Notes: a model not told the origin generated them from the sequence alone. A DNA stretch of 64,000 bases from Gracilaria vermiculophylla (GCA_019155205.2 JAHNZQ020000308.1:1620621-1684620), one strand, 5' to 3'; shown: positions 41,435-56,159, counted from the stretch's first letter. Translations and numbers: made by a program.

Positions 41435-42067
41435 CTAGAACAATACGTTGGCAAAGTTGAGAGTGGTCGTCTGTTTGAGAGGTGTAGGAACCAATGATAT
41501 TTGACCAGAAAGACACTGCGCGAGGAAAAGGTCATGTGAACATGGACCTATGCTTTCGCCCGGAACCGGTGTGCAAACCTCATCTAAATGTGTAACTCTA
41601 TGAATAGGAGTGCGCAGAAAGCGTTGTTCTGAACATTGGGCAACAAGTACCTTCGGAGCTTTGCAAGACCCAGTGGTGGCCGTTTCGGTGTTTAGAGCCC
41701 GTGAGTGCTTCTTTTGACCCTTTGCGGTGTTTCGCTGTCGAGGGCGTTTCGGCGACGAATTTCTTGTCTTCATGGTGCTGATGGAATGCTCTACGACTCG
41801 AGATTTAAAGCCGTCAATGTGGTCACCGACAAGTTGGGAGCGCAAAGCGCTGGCGAGAAGTTGGTCTAATTCCTCTGCTTCACCGGATAGCAACGGTGAA
41901 CTCAATGTTATTGAACGCGCGTCGTCGGCAGGAGTGGTCGGAAGCTGAAGTTTCGCATGTTTCGAAAGCACATGTAAGGCGAGGTCTTGCGTTGTGCGAA
42001 ACTTTTTCTCTGAACAACGTTGGCAACGAAGACGTCTGGTGCGCGGCGAGGAGGAAGTTCGCATCAT
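41435..42067 (-). CDS. Small single C2H2 zinc-finger protein
   Basis: The 210-residue frame begins with two consecutive ATGs (42067 and 42064). Residues 15-37 form one C2H2 finger, C-x2-C-x13-H-x4-H (CQRCSEKKFRTTQDLALHVL followed by SKH). Ahead of it is a basic stretch, and residues ~104-125 (SPKRPRQRNTAKGQKKHSR) look like a nuclear localisation signal. The rest is low in order. A lone finger plus NLS suggests a nuclear DNA- or RNA-binding protein. I recognise no orthologue. Confidence 0.6.
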   Translation of the reverse strand: MMRTSSSPRTRRLRCQRCSEKKFRTTQDLALHVLSKHAKLQLPTTPADDARSITLSSPLLSGEAEELDQLLASALRSQLVGDHIDGFKSRVVEHSISTMKTRNSSPKRPRQRNTAKGQKKHSRALNTETATTGSCKAPKVLVAQCSEQRFLRTPIHRVTHLDEVCTPVPGESIGPCSHDLFLAQCLSGQISLVPTPLKQTTTLNFANVLF

Positions 42068-43920
42068 CTCTGAAAGATTGGAGTGATGAATAACAAGCTG
42101 CTTGGGAAATATTGTTGAGAAGGTCGGTGGCGATGCTTACGAAAGGATGATGTAAGAAGAACGTGAGCTCGAAGAGTACGGCCGCTGCGGGCCGCTTATA
42201 AGGTTGGTTGCCGTTACGCGTCTTTTGACAGCCAAGAGGCTGCTGTTTGCTGCAACGATACAAGGACGCACAGCGAGGTGGCATAAATTATTCTGCTGGC
42301 TAGCTAGATTCGTGGCGAATTCTGTGGAGCTTCGCCGCAGCCAAGATTCGAAGGCCATTTTGCTGTCCATTCATTTTAATCCAAGTGTCATGATTAGGCA
42401 ATCAGGGGCTACTCACCTTCACGTTCCCCGCCCCTCCTTCTGCGTTTCAAACTATGAGCGAGAGAGCGTGAGAGAGAGAGAGAGAGATGTGATGGCAGAA
42501 GACAATCCCAAGCGTTGCGCAGTGGCTCCCATTGATTGTCATGTGCTCAGTCACAAAAGGAAAAAAGATGTTTACAGAATTTCCATCTTTGAAGATTCCT
42601 ACTCTTTGGCATTTGTCACAATTATTAACTCACAGCGGATCAAGACACACGATGTAGTTCCATCTCGAAGCCTGCTTCTAGCCTTTTACCATAAATGTTC
42701 TTCTTGTTCAGCAAAAAATCAATGAGACATTCAGCCCGATATACATTTCAAGGCCCCACTCTCAGCACCAGGGTGAGCAAATTTAGGGTAAAGCATGCTC
42801 TTCCAAGCACGATTCTGATCCGGGCAAAAAGTTGTTTAGGAACAGAACGAAATGTGTGAACGTTTCAGCTCGCGAAGGTACTACGGAAACTGTTCGAATG
42901 CTGTAGAGCTACCCGTATCATTAGTATCAAAGGGTGATCCGATTCTATATCCAAATGTATGGCCACCGTTTGAAAGAAATATATCTTACGTTAACAAATA
43001 AACATGTACAGAGGAGCGTGGGTAGGAAACAGTATCTCTTGTTTTCGCTTTCTTTCACACCCAGACTGAATCCTCCAGCTTCTCCAATTCGTTTTCAAGA
43101 GTAATCCACACAGCCGTCTACGGTGCTATGATTACGGCAAATTGTTGCACAGAAGCCATAAGGAGCTCATCTACGCCAAAGAGACCAGTTTTATGTGGAG
43201 ACGTAAATAATATTACGATAGTCACCGCTTTCAAATCGTGAGTAGGCATCTGCTCAGGGGATCGGCACAGAACGTGGTGCGATTATTTGAGCTTTAGTAT
43301 TGAAAGGATTCCTTCCAATGTACGTGTGCTGTCATACTCGTTGACAAGATTAGACCTCATACAGGTGCAACCAACGTGGTAGACTCACATCTGATAAAGA
43401 AACAAAAAAGCGCTTAGGTTAGGATTTGGACACTGAATACCAAAGCACAGCTTTTCCTCCTAATCTGTCGCGGAACAGTTGAAACGTGTCGAATGAGCGC
43501 AATGCTCAGCAACGAAGAAGGCCACAGTTCAGTGAACCACTAGAGATTGACAGGTGTCGTATAGTAGTTGGTCCAGCTACAGCAAATATCCCAGCGGTTG
43601 CCAGGTTGAGGCGATGTGCCTACGGCGGAAAGAATGCAGACATAACCCCTCTGGGGAGATCTTTTGCGAATCGCCTTGCAGATGTGGCAAATGCAGCACT
43701 TCGCCAGGTATCGCCCCCACCCCAGAGCACCAGGAAACCCTGCTCACTTGTACGCCTTCAATTTTGTTCCAAAACGATACGAGCACCACAGAGTTCTTAT
43801 TCTCAGCTACTCCCACCGCCGCCTTAACAACTTCCCCTCCCAGTCCCCGCGTCTATCCACACCTTGACGTGAAATCTTTGTATAACTGTATCTCTATTGT
43901 TAAGCGAGAACAAATTCCAC
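42068..43920. other. Intergenic with GA microsatellite
   Basis: A 173-codon plus-strand frame (42204-42725) spans the GA tract and has no motif; I regard it as chance. The stretch upstream of 43921 is pyrimidine-rich and is the likely promoter and 5' UTR of the antenna gene. Confidence 0.5.
42456..42487 (+). repeat. (GA)n microsatellite
   Basis: Imperfect GA dinucleotide tract interrupted by GCGT, on the plus strand. Confidence 0.9.
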
Positions 43921-44583
43921 ATGGCTTTCGTCGCATCATCCTCAATCGTCCGCCCTTCTTTGCAACGTGCCTCCGTGAATGGCAGCACATCATCCTTCGG
44001 CACACGGGTGTCCGTAAGATTTGCGCCAGCCCGCTCCTCTCTGTCGATGAGTGGGCTGCGCGTCTTCACTGATGCCATGGAAGAATACAAAAATGAATAC
44101 CCAGCATTCGCTGCTCGCGGCTGGGGGGCCACTGTGAAGGCTGAGCGTTGGAATGGCCGCCACGCCATGTTCGGTTTCGTCATGCTAGTTGCGACAGCCT
44201 ATTGCAAGGGTCACGGCCTTCTTCCGGAAGGCTATCTCGATCCGAGGCAATGGGGTGTGCTGGGAACTCTCGGGGATACCGGGATGATTTCCCAGGAACG
44301 TGCTGTTATCCTTGTAGCCCATGTTCACGTGCTCTTCGTTTCCATCGCTGCTGCCCTTGCTCCGTTCAGCTTCCAGGATAAGTTGCTGCTCGCCCCCGGA
44401 GAGGTTGACGAAGAACCCGCAGGACTCATTCCGCCATTCAAGCTTGGACTGACCAAGAGCGCTGAGCTCTGGAATTGTCGTCTCGCAATGCTTGGTCTCA
44501 TGATTGTCATAGGTTGCTCGGTGGCCACCGGAACCCCAATTTTGGATATTGTGAACATTGGCCTCGGTAAGATTCTGTACTAA
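43921..44583 (+). CDS. RedCAP-like light-harvesting superfamily protein
   Basis: ATG 43921 gives 220 residues; an in-frame ATG at 43897 adds eight. The leader MAFVASSSIVRPSLQRASVN is a typical red-algal plastid transit peptide ending near LSMSGLRVF. Three hydrophobic helices follow. Helices 1 and 3 carry the chlorophyll-binding LHC motif: ERWNGRHAMFGF (residues ~75-86) and ELWNCRLAMLGL (~182-193), each with the Glu, Asn/Arg and the AM-G packing. The middle helix contains VAHVHVLFVSIAAALAPFSF. This arrangement, with long loop DPRQWGVLGTLGDTG, matches the red-lineage chlorophyll a/b-binding-like proteins (RedCAP) better than classical LHCR. It would bind chlorophyll in the thylakoid membrane, probably near photosystem I. 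A divergent LHCR is the alternative. Confidence 0.8.
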   Translation: MAFVASSSIVRPSLQRASVNGSTSSFGTRVSVRFAPARSSLSMSGLRVFTDAMEEYKNEYPAFAARGWGATVKAERWNGRHAMFGFVMLVATAYCKGHGLLPEGYLDPRQWGVLGTLGDTGMISQERAVILVAHVHVLFVSIAAALAPFSFQDKLLLAPGEVDEEPAGLIPPFKLGLTKSAELWNCRLAMLGLMIVIGCSVATGTPILDIVNIGLGKILY

Positions 44584-45281
44584 TTAGATTTGGTAAGGCT
44601 GCAAGGGAATCCAGTAGCTCTAAACGTTTAGCTCTGGTATCCTATTCGTTCATATTATTATATGCACGGATAGTAAGTGAACTCTACGGCAATAAAAGTC
44701 TTTCACTCTCGTCTTTTCTTCGCATTCGCGGCTGTGACCACACACGTCGTGCCTCGATTTGTAATGGTCTTCCCAGACGTCGAAGAAGCACTGACAACAT
44801 TGAAAGATAGATGGCGTCGGGAGCCAAGCGACGGGAACAAGAAGGGGTGAAAATGATCGCACGACCGAGAGAACATATGGAGGGAATAGTTGCTCTGGAC
44901 TACTTCACATCTCACGCACACACTTCACTGTAGCATAGAAGCACTAAGTGTAAATATGTTGCCGAAGACAAGCAGGTCGTTGAACATGGTTCGCAAACTA
45001 ATGCTTTCGCAAGGAATTGACGTACGGGCCAGTAGCTACGAAGAATAAAAAGACGCAAGTCTGTCGGTCTGGTTTTACTCAGTATGTACCGTCCGCCCGC
45101 AGGGCTTGTCTTTCTTCATTTAAAAACTGAACGCTCCCTTTGCTTGCACCGGTCAATCTAGTTAAGCTACATTTAATCAATGATACATCCGGTGTCTGAC
45201 ATCAGTGATGCCTCGTGCGCGATTGCTGGGTGAAAAGGGTAAAAAGTCATTCTTCCCTGCCGCAAAAAAAAGCTTTTACTC
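44584..45281. other. Intergenic
   Basis: 3' flank of the antenna gene; short minus-strand frames without motifs. Confidence 0.5.
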
Positions 45282-45566
45282 TCATGTGCGCAACGCAAAA
45301 GGCTTTGATTCCATCTCATAAAAGTGAGGCTTAGTGTTTGAGGCATACTCAGCTTTGACAGCAGTGTTCCCGTCTACTGAAACGGAGAAATCATAGACAC
45401 GTGCCTTTGTCTCGCTGAATTTGCAAATGAAGATAAGCTCTCTGTCACTTCCGTGGTGCTGGGGGAAAACAGACTGTTCTCCTCCTTTTTGCAAGGTGAC
45501 GTCGTAGAGACTACAATTCGTCGTGCCTTCCGTCACGTCCTTTTTGAATTGGTCGCTAACGCACGT
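45282..45566 (-). CDS. Possible small unknown gene, 3' exon
   Basis: The open stretch (95 codons to the stop at 45282) has no ATG near its beginning; it starts after a TAA at 45567-45569. Its composition (SLYDVTLQKGGEQSVF, ELIFICKFSETKARVYDFSV) looks like a folded beta protein. Upstream in the same frame, 45710-45624 encodes MSCYEVTCEADGSEANLKIR and eight more residues before a stop. The two pieces may be exons of one gene with an unresolved intron, or one gene broken by mutation. I recognise no family. Confidence 0.3.
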   Translation of the reverse strand, partial: TCVSDQFKKDVTEGTTNCSLYDVTLQKGGEQSVFPQHHGSDRELIFICKFSETKARVYDFSVSVDGNTAVKAEYASNTKPHFYEMESKPFALRT

Positions 45567-45837
45567 TTATTGCCTATCTTGGCTGTTAGACAGCGGTGCA
45601 CGTTCTTGTTACTGCATGAGACCCTATGCAATTCTGGAAAGGGAGTTCGCTCTGATCTTCAGATTCGCTTCGCTGCCATCCGCCTCGCACGTTACTTCGT
45701 AGCAAGACATAGTACATTGTCGGCGATAAGCACCAGAGAACGACCGTCGAAATCCGAAAGCGTATCGTATTGAAGAAAGAACGAACAGAAACTAAATGAA
45801 AGCAGTTGTTGCAGTTATTTAAGAAAAATAGAAACGT

Positions 45838-46290
45838 CTAAACGTTGAATGACTCCCCACAGCCGCATGTTCCCTTGGCGTTTGGGTTGTGAAACACAAA
45901 CTCGGAAACAAGATCATTATCAACAAAGTCCATCTTTGTGCCAACAATATGCATGAGGGCTAGAGGATCAATAAAAACCTCAGCCCCTTCGATGGAAACT
46001 TTTTCATCATACTTGGAGCGCTCATCGGCATAATTGAGAGTATATGCCATCCCATTACAACCACGAGTTCGAAGACCGATTCGTACTCCCACCGGCTTTG
46101 GACTTTTTTGACTCATTAAAAAGCGAATGCGCTCAGCAGCTGCTGCTGTGACCTCCATCGCAGCCGGTGCTTTTCTTTTCGATCGACCTACCGGCGAAGC
46201 TGACACAGGCTGTGTTGCGGTCGAGCAATTTCGTGCGCTTCGTAGCACATGAGTTGAGAAATATCGCAAAGTTGACGAGACTTTCAACAT
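45838..46290 (-). CDS. ISCA1: Iron-sulfur cluster assembly protein ISCA1, mitochondrial
   Basis: The open frame extends to 46557, but ATG 46290 gives a sensible 150-residue protein with a mitochondrial presequence (MLKVSSTLRYFSTHVLRSAR). The A-type carrier domain starts at MEVTAAAAERIRFLMSQKSP and shows all three conserved cysteines: LRTRGCNGMAYTL and the C-terminal TCGCGESF. A-type proteins hold iron or Fe-S clusters; ISCA1 with ISCA2 and IBA57 is needed to make mitochondrial 4Fe-4S proteins such as aconitase. The gene lies head to head with the aconitase gene. Confidence 0.95.
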   Translation of the reverse strand: MLKVSSTLRYFSTHVLRSARNCSTATQPVSASPVGRSKRKAPAAMEVTAAAAERIRFLMSQKSPKPVGVRIGLRTRGCNGMAYTLNYADERSKYDEKVSIEGAEVFIDPLALMHIVGTKMDFVDNDLVSEFVFHNPNAKGTCGCGESFNV

Positions 46291-47141
46291 GTTTGTTAAA
46301 CTAGATGCAGAATAGGGCTGAAATCCGTTCGCGCTGTCAACTGCAAGGGCAGAGGGGGGGCAGATGTAACAGTGCCCCCCTTCAGACGACAGATTGGAGA
46401 CTGCTGAATAGTGATGCTTCCGAGGCGATTCGGTCAGCGGGCGGAGGCAAAGAAGAGTGGGAGTCGGGTGCAAACATTGGGAGCAACATGCACATGAAAC
46501 GCATAAACCATTTCCGAGCGACAATTGGCTCCCTTGAAACACGTGGCTTGTCAGCAAATTGCCATGTGTCCAAGTTGTGAACGAAACTCGAAAATATGTG
46601 GTGAGGGCGAAGTCTTTGGTAGCTCAGCGAACTTGGTGGAATATCCATGAAGTCACGGTCAGTCACCGCCAGTGACCGCCAGTGGCACCGGGATACTCGG
46701 ACGAATCCGGCATCAGCCTGACCGAAGAATGCACTCGAGCATGCAAGAGGTAAGATATGGAAGATATCTCAACGGAACACCTTGGCGTATTTCCATTGGT
46801 TCAAGCACTTCGTCTGGGCCAATAACGGTGTTGTGTCCCCACCGCACGACGGCTTGAGCCATTTAGCTTTCAGCTGCGGCTCGGTTCACATGCGCTTGCC
46901 CAAACAATTTTTGTGTTGGGCAGCTCGGCGCACTTGTGTGCAATTCGGGGCGCGCGACTGTAGTCTCGGATGTCCATCTGATTTGTACTCCCCGTCTATC
47001 TCAACGATCGTACGCAGCGACGGTTGACGGGCAGCTTTAACATAAAAAGAGCACAGCCTTCATCTGTGTTTGCTGAGCTCGACGCCGATATCCATCCGCT
47101 TGACAGTCTTCCAGCTTATCTACCGCTGACGTTCTTTTACC
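46291..47141. other. Divergent promoter region, ISCA1 / aconitase
   Basis: About 850 bp. Near 46660-46684 there is a short repeat built on CAGTCACCGC / CAGTGACCGC / CAGTGGC, which could be a regulatory cluster. Open frames across it are chance. Confidence 0.5.
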
Positions 47142-49562
47142 ATGATTACAATGGATCGCATTGCGAGAATATCCATCGCGCGATGGACGTCGCGTGCGTT
47201 CCGCGTCACCGCTGCCACTCGGCAAACGCCTATGGCGCCTCTAGAGCCTCACAATGAACTTGAGCCCGTTTACGCAGCCATCGAAGATAGACTCACCACA
47301 GTACGATCCAAGTGCGTTGTAACTATTCTTTGCATCAGCGACGTGGTCTATCTTGTTTCCAAGTACTGACTTATTTTTTATTGCGAGTCCAGGCTTAACC
47401 GTCCCCTGACACTTGCGGAAAAAGTGCTATACGGTCACCTCGATGATCCGGAGCAGGTTCCGGTTCGGGGCGAGACTTTTCTCAAATTGCGACCCGAACG
47501 CGTTGCGTTACAGGATGCGACAGCGCAAATGGCTGTCATTCAGTTCATGGCCTCTGAGAAACCGCAAGTGGCTGTACCTTCTACTATTCACTGCGATCAT
47601 CTTATCGCTGCTGAAGTGGGTGCCGTGGAAGATATGGCCAAGGCCAAAAGTCAAAACAAAGAAGTATATGACTTCTTGGCTTCCGCTGCAGCCAAGTATG
47701 GCCTGGGCTTTTGGAAGCCTGGATCAGGTATCATTCATCAGATCGTTCTTGAGAATTATGCGTTCCCTGGCCTACTTATGATCGGGACTGACTCCCATAC
47801 TCCGAATGCCGGTGGTTTGGGTGCGTGCGCGGTTGGCGTTGGCGGAGCGGATGCCGTCGATGTCATGGTTGGACTTCCGTGGGAGCTGAAGGCACCGAAG
47901 GTTATTGGAGTCAAGCTAACTGGAAAGCTACAGGAATGGGCTTCACCGAAGGACGTTATCCTGAGGGTTGCCGGCATTCTCACAGTTAAAGGCGGCACCG
48001 GCGCAATCGTTGAATATTTTGGGGATGGTGTTGATTCTTTGAGTTGCACCGGCATGGGTACTATTTGCAACATGGGTGCTGAGATCGGCGCCACCACATC
48101 CATGTTCCCTTATAACAGCCGTATGGGGGACTATCTGAAGGCAACTGGTCGTGATGGCATCGCTAGCCTTGCAGATTCCTTTTCGGAGCATCTGAAAGCA
48201 GACGAAAACGCTGTTTATGACCAGCTAATTGAGATCGACTTGTCGGAATTAGAGCCTCACATCAACGGTCCGTTCACCCCTGATCTCGCTCACCCATTAT
48301 CCAAGTTCAAAGAAGAGATTGAGAAGAATGGCTGGCCAGCTGAGCTTTCAGCGGGTCTGATAGGCTCATGCACCAACTCATCATATGAGGATATGACTCG
48401 TGCCGCCTCCGTCGTCAAACAGGCTCTTTCCCATGGTCTGAAGAGTAAGTCTATCTTCAACATAACGCCCGGATCCGAACAAGTGCGAGCGACCATATCA
48501 AGGGATGGCATTCTCGATACTTTCACTGAAGCTGGCGGAACAGTATTGGCCAATGCCTGTGGCCCCTGCATTGGACAATGGAATCGCAGTGATGTGCCCA
48601 AAGGAACCCCTAATTCCATCATTACTTCCTTCAATCGCAATTTCTCCCAAAGAAACGATGGGAACCCGCAGACTCACGCCTTCGTTGCCTCCCCAGAAAT
48701 TGTGACTGCTATGTCCTTGGCAGGATCACTAACATTCAATCCAGCAACTGATTCGCTTCAAGGTGCGGATGGTGTGGAATTCAAACTAACACCGCCATCT
48801 GGAGAGGAACTACCAGCAAGGGGTTTCGATCCTGGGGAGGACACTTTCCAACCTCCTTCTGATGACGGATCGTCAGTTCTCGTACAGATCGACCCGAATT
48901 CCCAGAGGCTTTCATTCCTTGAACCGTTTCCAGAATGGGACGGAAAGGACTACACCGATATGCCAATTTTGATTAAGGCTCGCGGAAAGTGCACAACTGA
49001 TCATATCTCCATGGCTGGCCCTTGGTTGAAGTTCCGTGGCCATCTTGACAATATCTCTAACAACATGCTTATCGGGGCTGTAAATGATGAAAACGGAGAA
49101 ATTAACAACGTCAAGAACGTTTACACTGGAGAGTATGGAGCTGTCCCAGACACTGCGAGAGCATACAAGGCTTCAGGAATCAAGTGGGTCGTGATTGGGG
49201 ACGAAAACTATGGTGAGGGGTCAAGCCGTGAGCATGCTGCATTGGAACCCAGACATCTTGGAGGCGTGGCGGTTATTGTCAAGTCTTTTGCCCGTATTCA
49301 TGAAACAAACCTGAAAAAGCAAGGAATGCTTCCTCTCACGTTTGACGACCCAACTGATTACGATAAGATTGACTCAAGTGACAAAGTTTCGATTTTGGGC
49401 TTGACGGACTTGGCACCTGGGAAGCCTGTCACATTACAAGTGACTAAGGCTGATGGGATATCGTTGGACATTACACTGAGGCACACCTTCAACGATGAGC
49501 AACTGGAATGGTTCAGAGCAGGCTCTGCATTGAACAAGATCAAGAGAGACCTAGGGGCATAG
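47142..49562 (+). CDS. Aconitate hydratase, mitochondrial (two exons)
   Basis: Exon 1 is 47142-47311 and exon 2 47393-49562, joined across an 81-bp intron (GTGCGT...CCAG) so that TTVRSK is followed by [19 protein letters not shown]. The product is 779 residues (three fewer if ATG 47151 is used). The leader [20 protein letters not shown] is an arginine-rich mitochondrial presequence. Signatures: [29 protein letters not shown], the 4Fe-4S ligands in [11 protein letters not shown] and [10 protein letters not shown], and the swivel domain [19 protein letters not shown] with the catalytic serine. Similarity is to mitochondrial ACO2, not cytosolic IRP-type aconitase. It isomerises citrate to isocitrate in the TCA cycle. 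Polyubiquitin lies 1.8 kb downstream on the same strand. Confidence 0.97.
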
Positions 49563-52720
<3,158 letters not shown>

Positions 52721-53428
52721 AACAGGTGCAGATATGAGACGGTATGTGATGCCCATCTAAGTTGTGGATGAGATTCATTTTATCGTTAATTAAAGCCCAA
52801 TAATTGGCCTCGAACTATTGTAACTAGGCGTCGTATGTTACAGACAGCTCGTGCTTTGCATGTTGTCTTCAGTCCAATGCCTAATTCCAGTTTCGCAGAG
52901 GCGAGACTAAATCGTAGACAGCGCAATGCAACGTTTGAAGTGCCGGATGCGGAATTGTCTCGTTTGTAGTCACTGTTGCAGTGAGTGACCTACATCGAAA
53001 TCGCGGGTCACCAAGATTATAACTTCTTCCCACATGTTATTAAAAATACAGATATAAACCAACGCAGAAAGGTAATTGTTGCTTGTTCTCCAGCGACTCT
53101 TGCCTTCCCACTCATTGCAAGTGGAGTTTCCGTGCGTGGTATATTCATGCATCATACTTTAAGTCTTCACTGGGGAGTAGCGTTTGCTACCGCAATATTG
53201 CAGAGACACTGTTCACACAAGTACATTTTGTGTTACATGAATTTGACAATTGAATTGCCTGCACATGTTGTTACATTTTGATTTACCATACTGCTACGTA
53301 GAATCGGGCCTACACTACATGAAAGTGCAATACCGGTTGGCCACCTTCGCACATCGCGTTTATCGTGAAGTGTACGGAGGTTGTCTCCAGTAATGATCCT
53401 GAAAATTGCTTGGAGAGCAGGATTCAAC
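52721..53428. other. Intergenic
   Basis: Convergent 3' flanks of polyubiquitin and bL28m; no feature recognised. Confidence 0.5.
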
Positions 53429-53914
53429 TCATTGTAATAGCTCTTTTAAACCAGTTGATCTGAACTTAGTAGTGCTTGTTGGTTTCAGGGGCATTCCGCT
53501 TCCGTCATGACCTCTGTGATCGTCATGAGCTGCTTTTGGATGAACTTCTTGATTGGATCGTGAATCCTTACTCGTCAGATCTTGATCCACGGATCCACTA
53601 ATAACTCTTGCACGAGCCTTTCGAGCAGCGATAATCTCTTGTTTGATTGCAATGGCTTTGTCATACTTGATTTCGTCGTCACGCGTCTTGATTAGATATT
53701 CGTCAATCCCGCCAGCTTTTCGAATACATCTCATAGCATATGTGGTTATGCGAAATGTCAACTTCCGTTGCAAAGTGTCGCTAAACATGGTGGTCTTCTG
53801 TACATTGGGTTTCCATGTCCGTCGTGATTTGTTTTCAGCAAATGATACCTTGTTTCCAAACTGTATCATCCGATTTCCGTACAAGCCTTTGTACGCACGA
53901 TTGAAGCGAGGCAT
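53429..53914 (-). CDS. Mitochondrial ribosomal protein bL28m
   Basis: The 161-residue frame from ATG 53914 begins MPRFNRAYKGLYGNRMIQFG and continues NKVSFAENKSRRTWKPNVQ, the classic bL28 core (G..V..ShNktkR.w.PN.Q), then LTFRITTYAMRCIRKAGGID, as in mitochondrial L28/MRPL24-type proteins. The C-terminal ~60 residues are basic, low complexity and not part of the bacterial core. It should be a large-subunit mitoribosome component. A plastid L28 is less likely because there is no transit-like leader and red algal plastid genomes normally encode their own rpl28. Confidence 0.9.
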   Translation of the reverse strand: MPRFNRAYKGLYGNRMIQFGNKVSFAENKSRRTWKPNVQKTTMFSDTLQRKLTFRITTYAMRCIRKAGGIDEYLIKTRDDEIKYDKAIAIKQEIIAARKARARVISGSVDQDLTSKDSRSNQEVHPKAAHDDHRGHDGSGMPLKPTSTTKFRSTGLKELLQ

Positions 53915-56159
53915 CTCTCTGAGACGCGAAGAACCTTTCTTCGTCTGTTTGCTTCGTATAGCGTGTCGAAAGCGGTTCGATCGGATGTACGCAATCTTGT
54001 TTGATAAATGCGTTTGACCGGTAGAAGTAGTTATGTAATAGAACGAACCAGATATTGCAGACGAAATGAAAGGGAGAGAGTGAATGTTAGTGTTGAAACC
54101 TTGTCCCTTTGCCTTCTTATCTGAGCACTGTAGGCCTGCACAAATATGAATATAACCTTCGTACTATATCTCGTTCAAAGATTTCATTCGACGCAACGAC
54201 GAGAGGGGTGAGAATGGTGGATGTTGCTGTCTACGACCAAATACCAATATCCTTGCACCACGCACTGTGACGGGGCGATCCTGAAAGCCTTCAGAGGTTT
54301 TCTGGGAAACAATGGGTGAAACATTATACAGAAATTGGCAGTTGGCCTTCTGGTCAAATAAAAGCCAATAAATGTAGGCCAAGTTGCTCAAATTTGGCCG
54401 GCTGTATTTCAGATTTAGCGAACAGAATGGACCCTCCGCAGGTCCATCTTGATCGCCAAACCGGCTGCCAAACCTCCTCCACACGAAACTCAACCGGGAA
54501 TGCACTCAAGATCTCAAAGAGCGGCGCTAGCGGCTTGTGTCGCTTTGTACTCTGACCTTCTCATCAAACACCGCAACCACAAAAATCGCTCGCACAACTC
54601 TGCGCACCACACCCGCCATGGTGTTCTACATCTTACAGAAGCACAAGCCGCCAGTCGACACCGAGGCAGCGCATTCTAGCTAGCTGATGGCACAAATAAC
54701 GATTTTATATGCACGTTGATTTTGCTGTAGTTCAGAGCATCAGAGCGGTCTTTAGTAGCTTTTTTAGGAGACTTTTTAGATGCAGCAGCATCAGCAACTG
54801 CAGTAGGGATTGGTGGCTGAATAGAGAACAATGTAGCAAACGTGCCTTAGTGTTTGCTTGTGCCACGGTTGCGAGACGGGATGTGAAGGATGAAAGTTTC
54901 ATTCGAGACCGCCAAGCTCCAACGAGCTGCATTTCCCATTCCACAAAGCGGTGGAAGTGAATGGATTTCGCTTCCTGCTTTGGTGCCAGTGACTGGCGAT
55001 GTGAATTGAATGGCAATTTCTGAAGACTTCAAAACTTTCGCACCATCATTTTCGAGAATCGCTGTTCTGTTGATTTCTGCATGCACTCAATTTATCTTGT
55101 TTCAGCGATGCAAACAATCTGACGGGGTCATTATTAGAAACAATCAGAATCAAAATACGATATTTCAAAGTTAGCGCTATGAATAGGGATCCTGGTCAAG
55201 ATTATCACTGGTATTAAATAGAAGTACAGTAGCAGTCGTGAGCAAGAATGTCACCTGCGTCAAAACACTCCTGTGAGTTCTCAGCTTCACCCTTCACCAA
55301 ACCACCTTACCTTTTTCTTCCGAGCAGAATGTTACCGGCGTTTTCTTCCAATTCATCTTCCGCGAAAATGGTAACCAGGAAGTCTCCGACGATGCATTGA
55401 CTGTTCCGCTACCGCCGAACAATGTGGAACTTGCAAAACACAACAGAAAATGACGAACGCGATTCCAGTTTACTGATACGTAAAATGTGCTCTTCTTATG
55501 AGCAGTTCAATTAAAAGATGCACATATTCCGTTACACTGAGAGCTTAAGGCTAAATCAGCATACCACGGCAGCAGCTGGTAGCATCACATCGAGTAAAAA
55601 GGTTTGCATTCAAGCCTTGTACGACAAAATCCCGTAACTGAACTGACTTCTTTTACTTTTAGTTTTTTATCCTTCGAAATTACGTCTAATACTCTGCGAT
55701 TCGGTTGTCATCTAGTATTGTAATTATAACAACCCCCTTTATCGAGGTAGGACAGCTTGCAGAAGATACGAAGCCGCCTGTAATACATTGATGTGTTGAA
55801 AAACCCGTGTAGTCAAAGAACTGCTAGGTTCTGATGGTTCCTAAAAAGGCATTCATGGCAAATGGGGGATGTCGAGGGCGATCGGCGGGCCGGCGGCATG
55901 GTCGTAATGAAGGCATGCCGAAATAGATAAGACATGAGCAGAGCTTGTAATTTTGCTGAATTCTTGGTTCGATTGAGTTTCTAGACGGCGGCTGCATCCA
56001 TCCCAGAACCAAGACAAATAGCAACGACATTTTGACATCCCTTTCGTCAGCGTAGCTCGTGTTGAATAGATAGTGACATGTGAGCCTCTTCCCTTCCAAG
56101 CGGATAACTAGTGACGATAGCCCCTTCCATGACGTTGAAAATGTCAACATTTAGATCTT
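53915..56159. other. Intergenic with possible exon fragments
   Basis: No complete gene recognised. On the minus strand 54720-54800 encodes a lysine/alanine-rich stretch (AAASKKSPKKATKDR), histone H1-like in flavour. On the plus strand an exon-like pair lies at 55222-55453 (listed separately). From 55830 to 56159 the minus strand contains weak continuation of the thiolase relic. Confidence 0.4.
55222..55453 (+). other. Exon-like pair with good splice signals, unknown protein
   Basis: An open stretch ending at 55272 is followed by GTGAGT and, 55 bp later, GAGCAG before 55328; joining keeps frame and gives ...QNTPNVTGVFFQFIFRENGN... to a stop at 55451-55453. The 3' part is coding-like. No start codon is visible upstream, so it would be the end of a longer or broken gene. 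Confidence 0.25.

Noticed and set aside
42204..42725. 173-codon plus-strand frame
   Set aside because: Runs through a GA microsatellite, has no motif and no splice or start support.
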